A stretch of DNA of 28,892 nt from Anaerolineaceae bacterium UBA6107 (GTDB lineage Bacteria; Chloroflexota; Anaerolineae; Anaerolineales; Anaerolineaceae). The DNA lies in contig DIWL01000017.1 of assembly GCA_002428455.1 (NCBI GenBank), positions 11,918-40,809 of the forward strand. Reading direction: 5' to 3'. The notes below the pieces were generated by a model. That model searched no databases. It saw only the letters and a program-made list of their open reading frames with translations, and had not been told where the DNA came from. The translations under genes and the position numbers were made by a program. Positions 1 through 7,607 of this stretch are shown here, one piece after another. Position 1 is the stretch's first letter; each line of letters begins with the position of its first letter.

Positions 1-96
1 CGGGGCATTACGCAAATCCAAGAGCTTCAGCCACCTCTTAAAGCTTTGAACCGACGCTCCAAGAAGCGCGGTATTCTGCTTCGCAATAAATCTTAA
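1..96 (+). CDS. C-terminal end of a gene entering from the left edge
   Basis: Frame 1 is open from the first base to a TAA at 94-96, giving 31 residues of a basic, polar tail (it ends in RGILLRNKS). Only three bases separate this stop from the stop of the convergent nucleotidyltransferase gene, the tight packing expected of two real genes ending tail to tail. No domain can be recognised in so short a piece. Basic tails of this sort are common at the ends of glycosyltransferases, but that is only a guess. It could also be a chance open stretch. Confidence 0.4.
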   Translation, partial: RGITQIQELQPPLKALNRRSKKRGILLRNKS

Positions 97-99
97 TGG

Positions 100-855
100 T
101 TAAAAGATACCTTGAGATTCATTAGTGTTGTTCGGCATATCTTGCAGAAAACTTTGATAATCTTCCTTGGTGTCAATCTCGAAGATCTTTCCCGTATCGA
201 TCAACTTGAAAGCGATCTTTTTACCTTTTTGGATCAATAAGTTGATCAAGTTGTGCCAGATCATCCCCGCGAACGCATCGCGTTCGATCAAATCCAATAG
301 CAACCCTTCAGTCAGTCGCGTGTACCGCCGGTTGAGGAAAAGGCAACCGGTGGAAATATATTGAGACACCGGCAATCTTTTACCGACCTGAGCAATCCAA
401 TTGCCTGCGGTCAGCACACGCACTGAATCAGGTTGATCATCCGGTGGTAGAACCAGTAAACTGGAGCGCATCATCCCGGTCAGGTTGGAGAAAAGTCCAT
501 CCGGGTAATAAGTGTCGCCATTCAGAATGACCACGTCTGAATTGACATCACGTATTCCATGGTAGAGTGAGGTGATCACTCCGCGTTCATAAATTTCGTT
601 GTAGACAACATCGATCCGGGCGAGCGGGTTGAGCGCACAATATGCGTTGACTTCCTCCACAACCTGTTGATGTAGAAAACCGGCAACCACCCGAACGGGA
701 GTTCCAGCAGGGTGACTCTGCCGGATCTTCTCGAGGATGTTTACCAGCAGGGATTGACCGTTGGCTGCCTTCAGTAGCACCTTCGGGCAGTTCAATGATT
801 TTGAATCCGCCCTAACCCCCATCCCGGCAGCGAGAATGATAAAGGTTTTACTCAT
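100..855 (-). CDS. LicC-like sugar/polyol-phosphate nucleotidyltransferase
   Basis: This 251-residue protein belongs to the NTP-transferase fold that joins a nucleotide to a phosphorylated sugar, polyol or choline. The N-terminus has the family signature: LAAGMGVR at residues 8-15 binds the nucleotide and PKVLL at about 24-28 supplies the catalytic lysine. An ILNGDTYY motif near residue 110 carries the metal-binding aspartate, and the C-terminus has a FEIDTKEDY segment typical of LicC-type cytidylyltransferases. The ATG overlaps the stop of the upstream glycerophosphotransferase gene as ATGA (852-855), with GAGGAG at 859-864 as ribosome site. Pairing with a CDP-glycerol transferase family enzyme suggests it makes a CDP-activated polyol or choline-like donor; the exact substrate cannot be read from sequence. 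Confidence 0.8.
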   Translation of the reverse strand: MSKTFIILAAGMGVRADSKSLNCPKVLLKAANGQSLLVNILEKIRQSHPAGTPVRVVAGFLHQQVVEEVNAYCALNPLARIDVVYNEIYERGVITSLYHGIRDVNSDVVILNGDTYYPDGLFSNLTGMMRSSLLVLPPDDQPDSVRVLTAGNWIAQVGKRLPVSQYISTGCLFLNRRYTRLTEGLLLDLIERDAFAGMIWHNLINLLIQKGKKIAFKLIDTGKIFEIDTKEDYQSFLQDMPNNTNESQGIF

Positions 856-1988
856 TTACTCCTCAGCAGTGTCAGGATGAAATTCCCCACACGCTCAGTT
901 GAGCCACCATCGGTGTATCGGTGAAAAATCCGGCGGAGGAAATGCCTTTCCAATCGAAAATACGCGGGATCACTTAACGAACGCAGAATTTCTTCCTTAA
1001 GTTGCGCAAAGTTCCTGCATTTGGGTCCCGGCATCCAGGCATCATACGGGTTCAACAACAAACCGCGTTCCTCGTTAAAACGAAGCTCATCGGCTGCCGT
1101 GAAGATCATCGGTCGATCCAGCAACAGATAATCTGCGTAAATGGATGAAAAATCGGTGATCAGCGCATCACTCAGGGAAAGCAACTGGTAGAGATCCACT
1201 CTCATTTCACGTAGCTTATTGTCGGTCAGGATCAGCAGATTGGACGGAAACTCAGACTGATCAACTACCGACCATCGCTTCTCGTCGTTCGGATGAAGCT
1301 TCCAGATCAAAAGACACTCATTCTGAACCAGGAAGTTATGGAACTCTTCTGCAGAAAAATCATCAAACCAGAAGTTCAACCTCAACGGTTTCGTATTATC
1401 AAATGATTCCCGGAACGTCGGAGCGTAAAGGATCACCTTCTTATAACTTTTATGGTAAAGATCGGGCATTGAACTGAACAGGTAATCATTGCGTGGTGCT
1501 CCCAAAGAAACATACTTGCTGAAATCCATGTGGTTGCGGGAGTTATAAAGGAGCGAGGAGAAATCGGAATAACTGACAAAATGATCCGTCAGGTGATTGA
1601 TCCGTTTGATCCTACGGAGCGCACGCTGGTTATGCAAAGTACTTGGCTTTTTCGTTGGAAACGCATGCCAGAGCTCAACTGTTTTGTTTTTAGCAGTCTT
1701 GATGAATGGACCATGGGTAGTCACGATCACCTTGCTTTGAAGCAGCGCCAGGTACTGCCGGATTCTGCTGGACAAATTGCCGGTACCAATCAGCTGTCCT
1801 GTGGGGGAGGAATCCAGCAGAAGGATGTCGATCTCCGGGTGATTCGCCCGCATCCAGTCGATCAACGGGGTAATGTTGCTGCCGGAAAAGGAACGCCGTA
1901 GAAACGCCACACGGTTCTCCCTGACGGGGATGAGTACCGAGAATACTTGAAGCACAGACTGTATGAACCGCACCATTTTTTCGTTCAA
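852..1988 (-). CDS. CDP-glycerol glycerophosphotransferase family protein (TagB/TagF-like)
   Basis: The 378-residue protein matches the TagB/TagF family, which moves a glycerol- or ribitol-phosphate unit from its CDP-activated form onto a lipid-linked or growing polymer at the inner face of the membrane. Visible motifs in order are ELWHAF (105-110, the family's WHG-like His site), LYAPTFRES (187-195), KLHP (230-233, second His site) and a DFSSIYADYLLLDRP stretch near 279-293 (donor phosphate binding). There is no transmembrane segment and no fused N-terminal domain, so it is short like TagB. The start is TTG, supported by an AGAGGT site just upstream; an in-frame ATG four codons later (1976) is the alternative. 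It is translationally coupled to the nucleotidyltransferase that probably supplies its donor. Confidence 0.82.
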   Translation of the reverse strand: MNEKMVRFIQSVLQVFSVLIPVRENRVAFLRRSFSGSNITPLIDWMRANHPEIDILLLDSSPTGQLIGTGNLSSRIRQYLALLQSKVIVTTHGPFIKTAKNKTVELWHAFPTKKPSTLHNQRALRRIKRINHLTDHFVSYSDFSSLLYNSRNHMDFSKYVSLGAPRNDYLFSSMPDLYHKSYKKVILYAPTFRESFDNTKPLRLNFWFDDFSAEEFHNFLVQNECLLIWKLHPNDEKRWSVVDQSEFPSNLLILTDNKLREMRVDLYQLLSLSDALITDFSSIYADYLLLDRPMIFTAADELRFNEERGLLLNPYDAWMPGPKCRNFAQLKEEILRSLSDPAYFRLERHFLRRIFHRYTDGGSTERVGNFILTLLRSK

Positions 1989-2032
1989 AGTGACCTCTGG
2001 CTAACTTTCGAAATCAGATGAATCCGTCAGGT

Positions 2033-2788
2033 TTAAAATTCATAGCCATGCATTTCAAACTCAGCCTTGAATAACTCAAAAACACGTTTACGCTGATCAT
2101 TGTTGTATTGCGTACGATAACCCTGACCACTGCGCATACCTGCCTTGGCGTTCGGAAAATTCGAAAGATCCACCGGAATGTTCAACTGCTCCAGTATCTG
2201 TGGCAGATCGTCCTTCAATTTGTCGTATTGTATGATCCTGTCAACCAATAAATCTCGTGTATTGGGGTCTACATAGTTCCGGTAATTGTAAGGCCACATC
2301 CCCACCGCATGATCGCGAGAATCCATCCAGCGTTCGCAAGTATCCAGGTATTCATTTAATGATGAAGCACCGCCTGTTTTGTGGTTATACCACGACCAGG
2401 CTGATAGCGCCTTATCGTACGGATTTCTCTCCACACAAAATTTGAAATACTGCTGCCAGGTTTCTTGGGATACACGGTTGCGCACCTGCCAGGCGGGAAT
2501 ATGATGATAATAACGGATACGCTTCAGATACTGTGAGAGCAACTCGCGCATTGGCCAGGTCGCGCTGATGTGTTTTTTCTCAACGAAGAAGCCCCACTTT
2601 TGGCTAAGATCCGCGGCAAGGTTGAATCTCCCAGTATAGTTGCGGGGAACATGGCCAACCTCCGGTTCAGAGAACGGGGTAAATACATCGAGCTCTCCAC
2701 AAAGCGGAGAAAGAAAAACCTCGATGCTCGTTCCTGCGGTTTTCGCTGTTTTTATAAAAATGAACCGGAATTTATGAGAAATGATCAT
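2033..2788 (-). CDS. Sulfotransferase family protein
   Basis: This 251-residue protein has the two PAPS-binding signatures of the sulfotransferase superfamily: a 5'-phosphosulfate loop, IKTAKTAGTSIE, at residues 12-23, and a 3'-phosphate motif, CVERNPYDKALSAW, at about 118-131. The KTAKTAGTS form is typical of carbohydrate sulfotransferases of the Sulfotransfer_2 type rather than of the AGRSGTTLL enzymes at 5.6-7.6 kb, so it represents a separate lineage. No signal peptide or membrane segment is seen, so it should act in the cytoplasm using PAPS. It is the first gene of a minus-strand set with the glycerophosphotransferase (44-bp gap) and nucleotidyltransferase. No Shine-Dalgarno precedes the ATG. 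The acceptor is presumably the locus glycan, by context only. Confidence 0.82.
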   Translation of the reverse strand: MIISHKFRFIFIKTAKTAGTSIEVFLSPLCGELDVFTPFSEPEVGHVPRNYTGRFNLAADLSQKWGFFVEKKHISATWPMRELLSQYLKRIRYYHHIPAWQVRNRVSQETWQQYFKFCVERNPYDKALSAWSWYNHKTGGASSLNEYLDTCERWMDSRDHAVGMWPYNYRNYVDPNTRDLLVDRIIQYDKLKDDLPQILEQLNIPVDLSNFPNAKAGMRSGQGYRTQYNNDQRKRVFELFKAEFEMHGYEF

Positions 2789-2801
2789 ATCGGCTGAAAG
2801 T

Positions 2802-2807
2802 ATTATA
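2802..2807 (-). promoter_or_regulatory. Putative extended -10 box for the minus-strand sulfotransferase
   Basis: On the minus strand the bases read TGTTATAAT, an exact TATAAT preceded by the TGn of an extended -10 promoter. No good -35 lies 17 bases upstream, which extended -10 promoters can do without. The box ends only 14 bases before the ATG at 2788, so the transcript would have a leader of about seven bases, consistent with the lack of a ribosome site. Confidence 0.4.
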
Positions 2808-2844
2808 ACAAATGGCTTGCCGGATTCGGATCATTGAAAAGAAG

Positions 2845-2850
2845 TATAAT
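2845..2850 (+). promoter_or_regulatory. Putative -10 box for the flippase operon
   Basis: An exact TATAAT lies on the plus strand in the 217-bp region between the divergent sulfotransferase and flippase genes. No convincing -35 is placed at normal distance (TTGCCG at 2817-2822 is 22 bases away). It would give a leader of about 150 bases before the ATG at 3006. Confidence 0.3.
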
Positions 2851-2869
2851 TAGCCGACCCGACCGGCTA
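2851..2869. repeat. Inverted repeat in the divergent intergenic region
   Basis: TAGCCG at 2851-2856 and CGGCTA at 2864-2869 form perfect 6-base arms around a 7-base centre. It lies immediately downstream of the plus-strand TATAAT, where an operator would act, and has no following T-run, so it is not an obvious terminator. The rest of 2789-3005 is AT-rich with no further gene. Confidence 0.35.
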
Positions 2870-3005
2870 CTATAAGATGAAATCAACCTTTTCTCCCAAT
2901 CATTGCATAAGTCGGCTCGCTTCCAATCGATAAAAAGAAAATTATTTAAAAGTCCAATTATTCACAACAATCCCAAAAACCCCTGAGTAAACCCCGCCTA
3001 CCCGT

Positions 3006-4520
3006 ATGGACAACAACCCGAAAGCGCCGCCTGAAGATCTGACCAGCAGAAGCATCACCTCAGTAAAATGGAATGTGATCAGCAACATCGTTCACATTGT
3101 GATCAATCTGACACAGTCCATCATCCTGGCCAGGTTACTACCCATTGAAACCTTCGGCGTGGTTGCTGGCGCAGCATCGATCATCGGCATCACCAGCGGA
3201 CTTTCTAATTTCGGGATGCGCGGGGCGTTCAATTACCGCTGCAAGGAAACCGAAGATCTCGAATCAGCAGCGAGTGTCCACTTCACACTTCAGCTGCTCA
3301 TTGACCTGCTCTGGACAGGGCTGATGCTGGCCGGTGGTTTGATTTTCATACGCGATACCGGCGACGGATTTCGACTGGCGTTCGTGGTGATGACCCTGGC
3401 TGAAGCCGTACTCACCATGTGCAACACCCCCAACTTCATCCTGATCAGGCTTGTTCAGCACAAACGAATGGCGATGATCTCGATGATCAACGTCATCCTC
3501 ACACTGCTTATCTCCGGAACCCTGGCGATCCTGAAACAACCCTTGTGGTCGTTGTTATCCAGCAACCTGGTGAGCATGCTGGTCAGCGTGGTTTTCCTTT
3601 ACCTGTGGCGGCCGGTGTGGAAACCGAAATTCAAGTGGTCAACTTCGACCGTGAAGTACTTCCTGAATTTTGGCAGCAAGCAGGTCGTGTCCAGTTTCCT
3701 GATGGACGCGCTGGACAAGGTGGATGAACTTTGGACCAAGTTATTTCTCGGTTCAGTTCCCTTAGGTTTTTACTCAAAAGCGTACTCCTTCGCTCTCTAT
3801 CCGGGAATGGTCCTGGCCAGCCCGGTGAACAAAGTAGCCATGGGTACTTACGCTGAGGTCGCCTATGACCGGAAGAAATTATCCTCCGCCTTCTTTCAAA
3901 CCAACGCACTTCTAATTCGAACCGGTTTCTTCCTGGTGGGTCTGTTTTTCCTGGTCGCACCCGAGTTCATCCGCATCATCCTTGGAGAAAGGTGGATGCC
4001 GATGTTAATTGCTTTCAGGTTAATGCTGCCCTTCACGCTGTTTGATCCGATGAAAAGGACCATGGCGAACCTGTTCGTGGCCGTCGGGAAACCTGAGATC
4101 CTGGTCAGGATCCGGGCGATCCAGCTGGTTGTATTGATTGCCGGGTTGTTTGCTTTGGGTAAACTATTTAACATTGAAGGTGTAGCTCTTGCCGTGGATC
4201 TCATGATGATTGTTGGCGTCGGATTGATCCTGCACAAGTCAAAGACGTATATCGATTATTCTCTTAAGAAACTCTTCCTCAATCCATTCCTGTGCATGCT
4301 TACCGGATTGGTCATCGGATACGGCATCGACCATTTCATATCACCATCGCTGCCGGATATCCTTTCCGCATTGATCGAAATGAGTGTGTTCACACTCTTC
4401 TTTGTGGGACTGTATTATATAATTGACAAACAGGAATTACTGAAATACGTGCAAATGGTCAAGAAATACATACTTGGAATCCGGTCTGGGAAAAAAACCA
4501 AATCACTTAACCGGTATTAG
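3006..4520 (+). CDS. Wzx-type oligosaccharide flippase (MOP superfamily)
   Basis: The 504-residue protein is almost wholly hydrophobic with roughly 12-14 predicted membrane spans, the layout of polysaccharide flippases that move lipid-linked repeat units across the cytoplasmic membrane. Early segments such as ARLLPIETFG (about 41-50) and the following small-residue helix resemble the WzxC/RfbX branch of the MOP exporters. A basic tail (GKKTKSLNRY) ends the protein on the cytoplasmic side. It starts at ATG with no strong ribosome site and heads a plus-strand operon, followed after 20 bases by the propeller-like gene. A flippase normally works with a Wzy polymerase; none is clearly recognisable here, and an ABC exporter is also present, so its exact partner is uncertain. 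Confidence 0.88.
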   Translation: MDNNPKAPPEDLTSRSITSVKWNVISNIVHIVINLTQSIILARLLPIETFGVVAGAASIIGITSGLSNFGMRGAFNYRCKETEDLESAASVHFTLQLLIDLLWTGLMLAGGLIFIRDTGDGFRLAFVVMTLAEAVLTMCNTPNFILIRLVQHKRMAMISMINVILTLLISGTLAILKQPLWSLLSSNLVSMLVSVVFLYLWRPVWKPKFKWSTSTVKYFLNFGSKQVVSSFLMDALDKVDELWTKLFLGSVPLGFYSKAYSFALYPGMVLASPVNKVAMGTYAEVAYDRKKLSSAFFQTNALLIRTGFFLVGLFFLVAPEFIRIILGERWMPMLIAFRLMLPFTLFDPMKRTMANLFVAVGKPEILVRIRAIQLVVLIAGLFALGKLFNIEGVALAVDLMMIVGVGLILHKSKTYIDYSLKKLFLNPFLCMLTGLVIGYGIDHFISPSLPDILSALIEMSVFTLFFVGLYYIIDKQELLKYVQMVKKYILGIRSGKKTKSLNRY

Positions 4521-4540
4521 ATTTTATTCATAAAGATGCC

Positions 4541-5554
4541 ATGACAAAGCTATACTTCAGCACAGTGTTTCGTTATGCCCCCATCGACCAGGCAGGAGAA
4601 TTAGTAAAAATTGACTGGGAAGAAAAGAGGGTTGAAAAAAAAGTACCTGTCCTACCCAAGGTATTAAAATTTGAAGACCCCAACCCACGCGGAAACTCCA
4701 GGGGAGGACGCGGCATTGCAGTGGTGGATGGCAAGGTCATCATGGCCGGTTACTGCGAGTTGCAGGTGTATGACCTGGACTTGAATCCACTCTTCAACAT
4801 TTCCCACAACCTCTTTTCCGGTTTGCACGAAGTTTATTATGAATCGGATCATAGATTATGGGTTACCTCAACCTCATTAAACACCGCCTTATTGATCGAT
4901 CTAGACACTGGCCAACTTCTCGACCAGTTCTGGCCCCAGGAGATCCCAGCGTTCCAGGAACGCTGGGGTGTCAAACCACGCGCCATCAATAAGGAGGAGG
5001 ACAACCGGATCCGGTTCCTCTCCAAGAATATCGAGAGGGACCCCTATCACCTGCATTTGAACGCAATTGCCACATGGCGTGGTGAGCAGTACGGTCTGTT
5101 CAACCGCTTTGGTGCGGTTGTAAACCTGACAAGAGGATTTGTCGTGTTCGAAGATCCCAAAATCAAGGGGGCACACAACATGATCATCCTGGAGGATGGA
5201 AGCATTTTTGTAAATGACACCCGTAACCAGGCGGTTAACATTTATGATATGCATGGAGCGTTGAAAAAGCGCATTAACCTGTTGCCCATGCATAAAGCCA
5301 GAAGTAAGGTTCTATCACATAAATTATTCAATCCAGCCCGCAGGATTCTGAATCAATTTGGTCTGGCAAAACACGAAATCGTGATGCCTTTCTTTGTCAG
5401 GGGCATGGATATACACGATGATCTTGTGTTTGTTGGGATTTCACCTGCCAGTGTACTTTGTGTAAACTGGCAAACCGGTAAACTGGTAGATTCCTTTACC
5501 TATACAGAAGACATCCGTAAAGCAGTGCATGGCTTGAAAGTGATCATAGCTTGA
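4541..5554 (+). CDS. Unrecognised beta-propeller-like protein
   Basis: I cannot assign this 337-residue protein to a named family. It has the look of a beta-propeller: repeated short strands, Asp/Gly turns and recurring patterns such as LQVYDLDLN (74-82), LLIDLDTGQLL (118-128), VNIYDMHGAL (232-241) and LCVNWQTGKLV (306-316). Histidines recur at equivalent blade positions: GLHEV (H96), LHLNAI (H172), GAHNM (H212), DIHDD (H292) and AVHGL (H330), suggesting a central metal or active site as in propeller lactonases or arylsulfotransferase-like proteins. There is no signal peptide, so it is probably cytoplasmic. It sits between the flippase (20-bp gap) and two sulfotransferases (27-bp gap), implying a role in making, sensing or modifying the sulfated glycan. 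Confidence 0.7.
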   Translation: MTKLYFSTVFRYAPIDQAGELVKIDWEEKRVEKKVPVLPKVLKFEDPNPRGNSRGGRGIAVVDGKVIMAGYCELQVYDLDLNPLFNISHNLFSGLHEVYYESDHRLWVTSTSLNTALLIDLDTGQLLDQFWPQEIPAFQERWGVKPRAINKEEDNRIRFLSKNIERDPYHLHLNAIATWRGEQYGLFNRFGAVVNLTRGFVVFEDPKIKGAHNMIILEDGSIFVNDTRNQAVNIYDMHGALKKRINLLPMHKARSKVLSHKLFNPARRILNQFGLAKHEIVMPFFVRGMDIHDDLVFVGISPASVLCVNWQTGKLVDSFTYTEDIRKAVHGLKVIIA

Positions 5555-5569
5555 TAACTTGGGTCGTTC

Positions 5570-5574
5570 AAGGA
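5570..5574 (+). promoter_or_regulatory. Ribosome-binding site fixing a TTG start
   Basis: AAGGA stands seven bases before TTG at 5582, an ideal spacing, and 28 bases before the next in-frame ATG at 5603. It favours the TTG start for the first tandem sulfotransferase. Confidence 0.55.
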
Positions 5575-5581
5575 TACGGAT

Positions 5582-6568
5582 TTGAATAAGAATACCAGGT
5601 GGATGACTCTGCTCAGGTACACCTATCAGCCTTTCCACGCGAGAGTCCTTTTTAACCGAATTTTGGGGGTCAGCCGGGCGATTGCCAATCTTGTTCCGAT
5701 CAGAGCTGAAGAATCGCCGTTGAGCTGTGATCCTGTGTTCATCGTTAGTGCCGGCCGTTCCGGTTCCACACTGCTGCGCAGCATGCTTGCGGCAGGAGAA
5801 CAGATCGCCATCCCCGCCGAAACACAAATGATCCATACGCTGCCGATCAAGTTCAACGCAACCCGCAGACTGGGTTGGGAAACCCAGGCACGCCTGATCA
5901 TCGCAACCTTTGAGAGTCACCCGAATTTTCCACTGTGGGGAGTTGATCTTTCAGACGCGTACCAGAGAGTTTTGAAACTGGAACCCCAGGAACGGTCGCT
6001 GGCGCGGGTGATCGATGAGGTATTCCTGACCTATGCCAGGCAGGCATTTCCAACTGCAAAAATATGGGGAGATCAATCTCCCATCCACGCGCTCTACATG
6101 CCGGATATTTTGAGGATCTTCCCCAGGGTAAAATTCCTGCACCTGCTAAGAGACGGTCGAGACGTTGTTGCTTCAAAGGTGGTCAAGAACGGTGATGAAT
6201 CACTGTATAGTGCTGTCCACCGCTGGAAGACCTGCGTCAAACGTTCCAGGCAGATACAAAAAAAGGTTGGCCCACAGCAATTTCTTGAGGTGCGTTACGA
6301 AGATCTGGTCACAGCTCCAGAGCACACATTAAACCAGGTATGTGATTATATTGGCATCGATTATGACCAACGCATGCTGGATTACTGGAAACTTCCCTCA
6401 ACTGTTGAACATAAATATAAACCTTATCATCAAAACCTGACGAAACCGGTCTTCTCTTCTTCGATCGGTAGCTGGAAGGAACGCCTTTCAAGCCAACAAC
6501 TGGCCTTTATTATGGAGACCATTCAACAGGAATTAGAATTACTGGGTTATCTGGAAAAATTATCGTGA
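5582..6568 (+). CDS. Sulfotransferase (first of a tandem pair)
   Basis: This 328-residue protein carries the PAPS-dependent sulfotransferase motifs: AGRSGSTLLRS at 57-67 (5'-phosphosulfate loop), WGDQSP at 162-167, and LLRDGRDVVAS at 188-198 (3'-phosphate binding). Near the C-terminus a SIGSWKE segment corresponds to the family's GxW region. It transfers sulfate, probably to a sugar hydroxyl of the locus glycan, in the cytoplasm. It is a clear paralogue of the next gene (shared SLARxIDEV, YEDLV, MLDYWKLPxTxEHKY segments), showing a tandem duplication. The TTG start has an AAGGA site seven bases upstream; an ATG at codon 8 (5603) is the alternative. It lies 27 bases after the propeller-like gene. 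Confidence 0.87.
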   Translation: MNKNTRWMTLLRYTYQPFHARVLFNRILGVSRAIANLVPIRAEESPLSCDPVFIVSAGRSGSTLLRSMLAAGEQIAIPAETQMIHTLPIKFNATRRLGWETQARLIIATFESHPNFPLWGVDLSDAYQRVLKLEPQERSLARVIDEVFLTYARQAFPTAKIWGDQSPIHALYMPDILRIFPRVKFLHLLRDGRDVVASKVVKNGDESLYSAVHRWKTCVKRSRQIQKKVGPQQFLEVRYEDLVTAPEHTLNQVCDYIGIDYDQRMLDYWKLPSTVEHKYKPYHQNLTKPVFSSSIGSWKERLSSQQLAFIMETIQQELELLGYLEKLS

Positions 6569-6623
6569 TCACTTGTTGCCTGATCAATAAAACGGACACT
6601 GAAAAGGATAACAACCGAAAGCC

Positions 6624-7607
6624 GTGCTGAAGAAAAAAAACAAGTTTATGTCACATCTCAGGTACACCTACTTTCCCGCACCCATCCGGGCGGGATTTAA
6701 TTACCTGAATGGACTGAAGAAATTCTTCGCCGAGCGGTATCCTTTAGCCGCCCAACCGGGACAGCTAAGTTGTGATCCGGTTTTCATCATCGGCGCAGGC
6801 CGCTCCGGCACAACACTGCTGCGCAGCATGCTGGTTGCCGGTGGTGAGATCGCGATCCCGACTGAAACACAGATCGTGCACAAGATGGCAGTTTTGTTTG
6901 AGACAACGCGCAGTCTTGGTTGGAATGACCAGGCAAGCCTGGTCATCTCAGCCTTTGAGAGCCACCGATATTTCCCTTTGTGGCGGATTGACATGGCAAG
7001 TGCATATCAAAAGGTCCTCGCCCTGCCCAAAAAGGAGCGATCGCTGGCGCGGATCATCGATGAGGTCTACATGACCTATGCTTCGCAGGCTTTTCCATCT
7101 GCCAGTGTCTGGGGAGATCAGTCACCCATGCACACGTTCTATCTCCCCTACATCGTGCGCATTTTCCCCCGAGCCAGGTTTGTTCACATGCTGCGCGATG
7201 GCAGAGATGTGACAGCTTCACTGGTCTCCCGCTTTGGAAATGGACATCTTTACGAATCCGTGTTGAGATGGACGACCAGCCTCAAACGAATCGAACAATT
7301 GCGCAAACGCATCTCAACCAGTCAGTTTATCGAAATCCGCTATGAAGACCTGGTGAATGAGCCTGAAGAGGTCCTTATGCGACTCTGCCTGTTTATCGGC
7401 ATTGAATACTCAAACACAATGCTTGATTATTGGAAATTACCAACTACGATCGAACACAAATACGAGTCATTTCACAAGAACCTGGAGAAACCGGTCTTTG
7501 ATTCTTCCATTGGTAAATGGAAAGAGGTTTTGGATTCCGAGCAGCAGGATTACGTAAACAAAAAACTGGATCGAAAACTACAGGAATACGGTTATTTGGA
7601 ACGATGA
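6624..7607 (+). CDS. Sulfotransferase (second of a tandem pair)
   Basis: The 327-residue product has AGRSGTTLLRS at 58-68, WGDQSP at 163-168 and MLRDGRDVTAS at 189-199, the PAPS-binding set, with a SIGKWKE segment near the end. It aligns along its full length with the preceding gene, differing mainly in the first 45 residues and in scattered substitutions, so the pair arose by duplication and may sulfate different positions. The start is taken as GTG at 6624, which matches the N-terminal length of the paralogue (both begin with a short basic stretch before LRYTY); ATG at 6648 (codon 9) is possible. AAGGA at 6604-6608 is rather far from the GTG. The stop overlaps the ATG of the next gene. Confidence 0.87.
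   Translation: MLKKKNKFMSHLRYTYFPAPIRAGFNYLNGLKKFFAERYPLAAQPGQLSCDPVFIIGAGRSGTTLLRSMLVAGGEIAIPTETQIVHKMAVLFETTRSLGWNDQASLVISAFESHRYFPLWRIDMASAYQKVLALPKKERSLARIIDEVYMTYASQAFPSASVWGDQSPMHTFYLPYIVRIFPRARFVHMLRDGRDVTASLVSRFGNGHLYESVLRWTTSLKRIEQLRKRISTSQFIEIRYEDLVNEPEEVLMRLCLFIGIEYSNTMLDYWKLPTTIEHKYESFHKNLEKPVFDSSIGKWKEVLDSEQQDYVNKKLDRKLQEYGYLER

Noticed and set aside
7517..7603. Longer N-terminus for the GT4 gene, beginning inside the preceding sulfotransferase
   Set aside because: The extra 29 residues are an out-of-frame reading of the sulfotransferase C-terminus. The ATG at 7604 overlaps the upstream stop as ATGA and begins the family-like sequence.
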